From Deinococcales bacterium (GTDB taxonomy: Bacteria; Deinococcota; Deinococci; Deinococcales; Deinococcaceae), in assembly GCA_025359705.1 (NCBI GenBank), contig JANYFS010000490.1, positions 1 to 5,224 of the forward strand: 5,224 bases of DNA. Direction: 5' to 3'. Shown here in pieces: positions 4,749-5,224 of this stretch; position 1 is the first letter of the stretch; every line of letters starts with the position of its first letter. A program made the position numbers and the translations under genes. Below the pieces are notes generated by a model. The model was given only the letters and a program-made list of their open reading frames with translations, ran no database searches and was not told the origin of the DNA.

Positions 4749-5224
4749 ATGCTCGAGGTCAATGATATTCATACCTACTATGGTCAAATCCATGCACTGA
4801 AGGGGATTTCCATCGAGGTCAAGCAGGGCGAAGTGATCGCGCTGATCGGCAGCAACGGCGCGGGTAAAACCACCACCCTTCGCACCATTTCGGGGATGAT
4901 GAAGCCTAGAACGGGCCAAGTTAAGCTCGAGGGAAAAATCATTTCCCAGATGGCCCCGCATACCCTAACCACGATGGGGATGAGCCACGTCCCCGAAGGG
5001 CGGCGGATTTTTGGTCAAATGACCATCAAAGAAAACCTCGAGCTGGGAGCCTACAGCGTAAATGACCGCAAGGCCATTCAAAGCCGTATGGATGAAGGTT
5101 TTAGCCTATTTCCCCGCCTTGCCGAGCGCAAAAATCAGTTGGGTGGAACCCTTTCTGGGGGCGAGCAACAGATGTTGGCCATGGCCCGCGCCCTGATGAC
5201 CAACCCCAAACTGCTGCTGCTCGA
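4749..5224 (+). CDS. livF: Branched-chain amino-acid ABC transporter ATP-binding protein LivF (5' part)
   Basis: Second ATPase of the LIV importer, cut by the window end after 158 codons, just before the Walker B Asp-Glu. Seen: Walker A GSNGAGKTT (34-42); VPEGRRIF (81-88), where LivF proteins carry Glu instead of the usual Q-loop Gln; and the signature LSGGEQQ (135-141) followed by MLAMARALM. The VPEGRR motif and LSGGEQQ separate LivF from LivG. Two in-frame ATGs exist, 4743 (overlapping the livG stop as ATGA) and 4749. AAGGA at 4738-4742 is correctly spaced only for 4749, so I chose that; the difference is two residues (MN). All three Leu-Glu pairs are CTCGAG. The full protein should be about 235 residues, with Walker B, switch His and C-terminus lying downstream. 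Confidence 0.96.
   Translation, partial: MLEVNDIHTYYGQIHALKGISIEVKQGEVIALIGSNGAGKTTTLRTISGMMKPRTGQVKLEGKIISQMAPHTLTTMGMSHVPEGRRIFGQMTIKENLELGAYSVNDRKAIQSRMDEGFSLFPRLAERKNQLGGTLSGGEQQMLAMARALMTNPKLLLL

Larger units (their letters stand above)
304..5042. repeat. Highly iterated palindrome CTCGAG (24 copies)
   Basis: Copies start at 304, 466, 518, 772, 905, 981, 1017, 1069, 1115, 1234, 1289, 1321, 1412, 2645, 2687, 3426, 3967, 4027, 4141, 4243, 4435, 4752, 4926 and 5037. With equal base frequencies about 1.3 would be expected in 5224 bases. The base before the site is G or C in 21 of 24; the base after shows no strong rule, so no longer consensus is apparent. Copies are dense in the intergenic region and livG and absent from the body of livH (1418-2644), which has no Leu-Glu pair there. 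The site is not confined to one reading phase: it also encodes Ser-Ser (livM, two copies) and spans Ala-Arg-Val in rpoC. Confidence 0.9.

Noticed and set aside
5220..5224. A 25th CTCGAG at the window end
   Set aside because: The sequence is cut after CTCGA, and the LivF family expects Leu-Asp (Walker B) here, so the next base is probably C or T rather than G.

Overview
The window is a piece of a bacterial chromosome, most likely from the phylum Deinococcota (Deinococcus/Thermus group). The evidence for this is the first gene: the C-terminal part of RNA polymerase subunit beta' (RpoC) has the Deinococcus/Thermus style of C-terminus (stretches such as KVYRSQGVKVHDKHIEV and SWLSAASFQHTTHVLTEA, followed by a short lineage-specific tail). 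Base composition is intermediate, lower than typical Thermus or Deinococcus, so I do not name a genus.

Layout. Bases 1-870 hold the 3' end of rpoC, closed by a strong intrinsic terminator (896-932). A 514-base stretch to 1384 without a convincing protein gene follows. Its first part is T-rich with a 13-bp tandem repeat. Its second part is a good sigma-70-type promoter (TTGACA-18-TATCAT, 1173-1202), preceded directly by two direct repeats one helical turn apart, then a long transcribed leader with several potential hairpins. From about 1385 there is a tightly packed operon: a possible 19-codon leader ORF, livH, livM, livG and the 5' part of livF, which runs off the window. Stop and start codons overlap or nearly touch at every junction (TTGA, ATGA, 1-base gap, 2-base gap), so translational coupling is likely.

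Function. LivH and LivM are the two membrane subunits and LivG and LivF the two ATPases of a branched-chain (hydrophobic) amino-acid ABC importer of the LIV/HAAT family. The periplasmic or lipoprotein substrate-binding protein that such systems need is not in the window. It may lie beyond livF or elsewhere in the genome, and without it the substrate cannot be fixed precisely.

The most unusual signal is not a gene. The palindrome CTCGAG occurs 24 times in 5224 bases, against about 1.3 expected for equal base frequencies. Seven copies are in the rpoC-liv intergenic stretch. Within genes, 13 of 14 Leu-Glu pairs are written CTC-GAG although Glu elsewhere is mostly GAA. This looks like a highly iterated palindrome maintained at DNA level, comparable in kind to HIP1 (GCGATCGC) of cyanobacteria.
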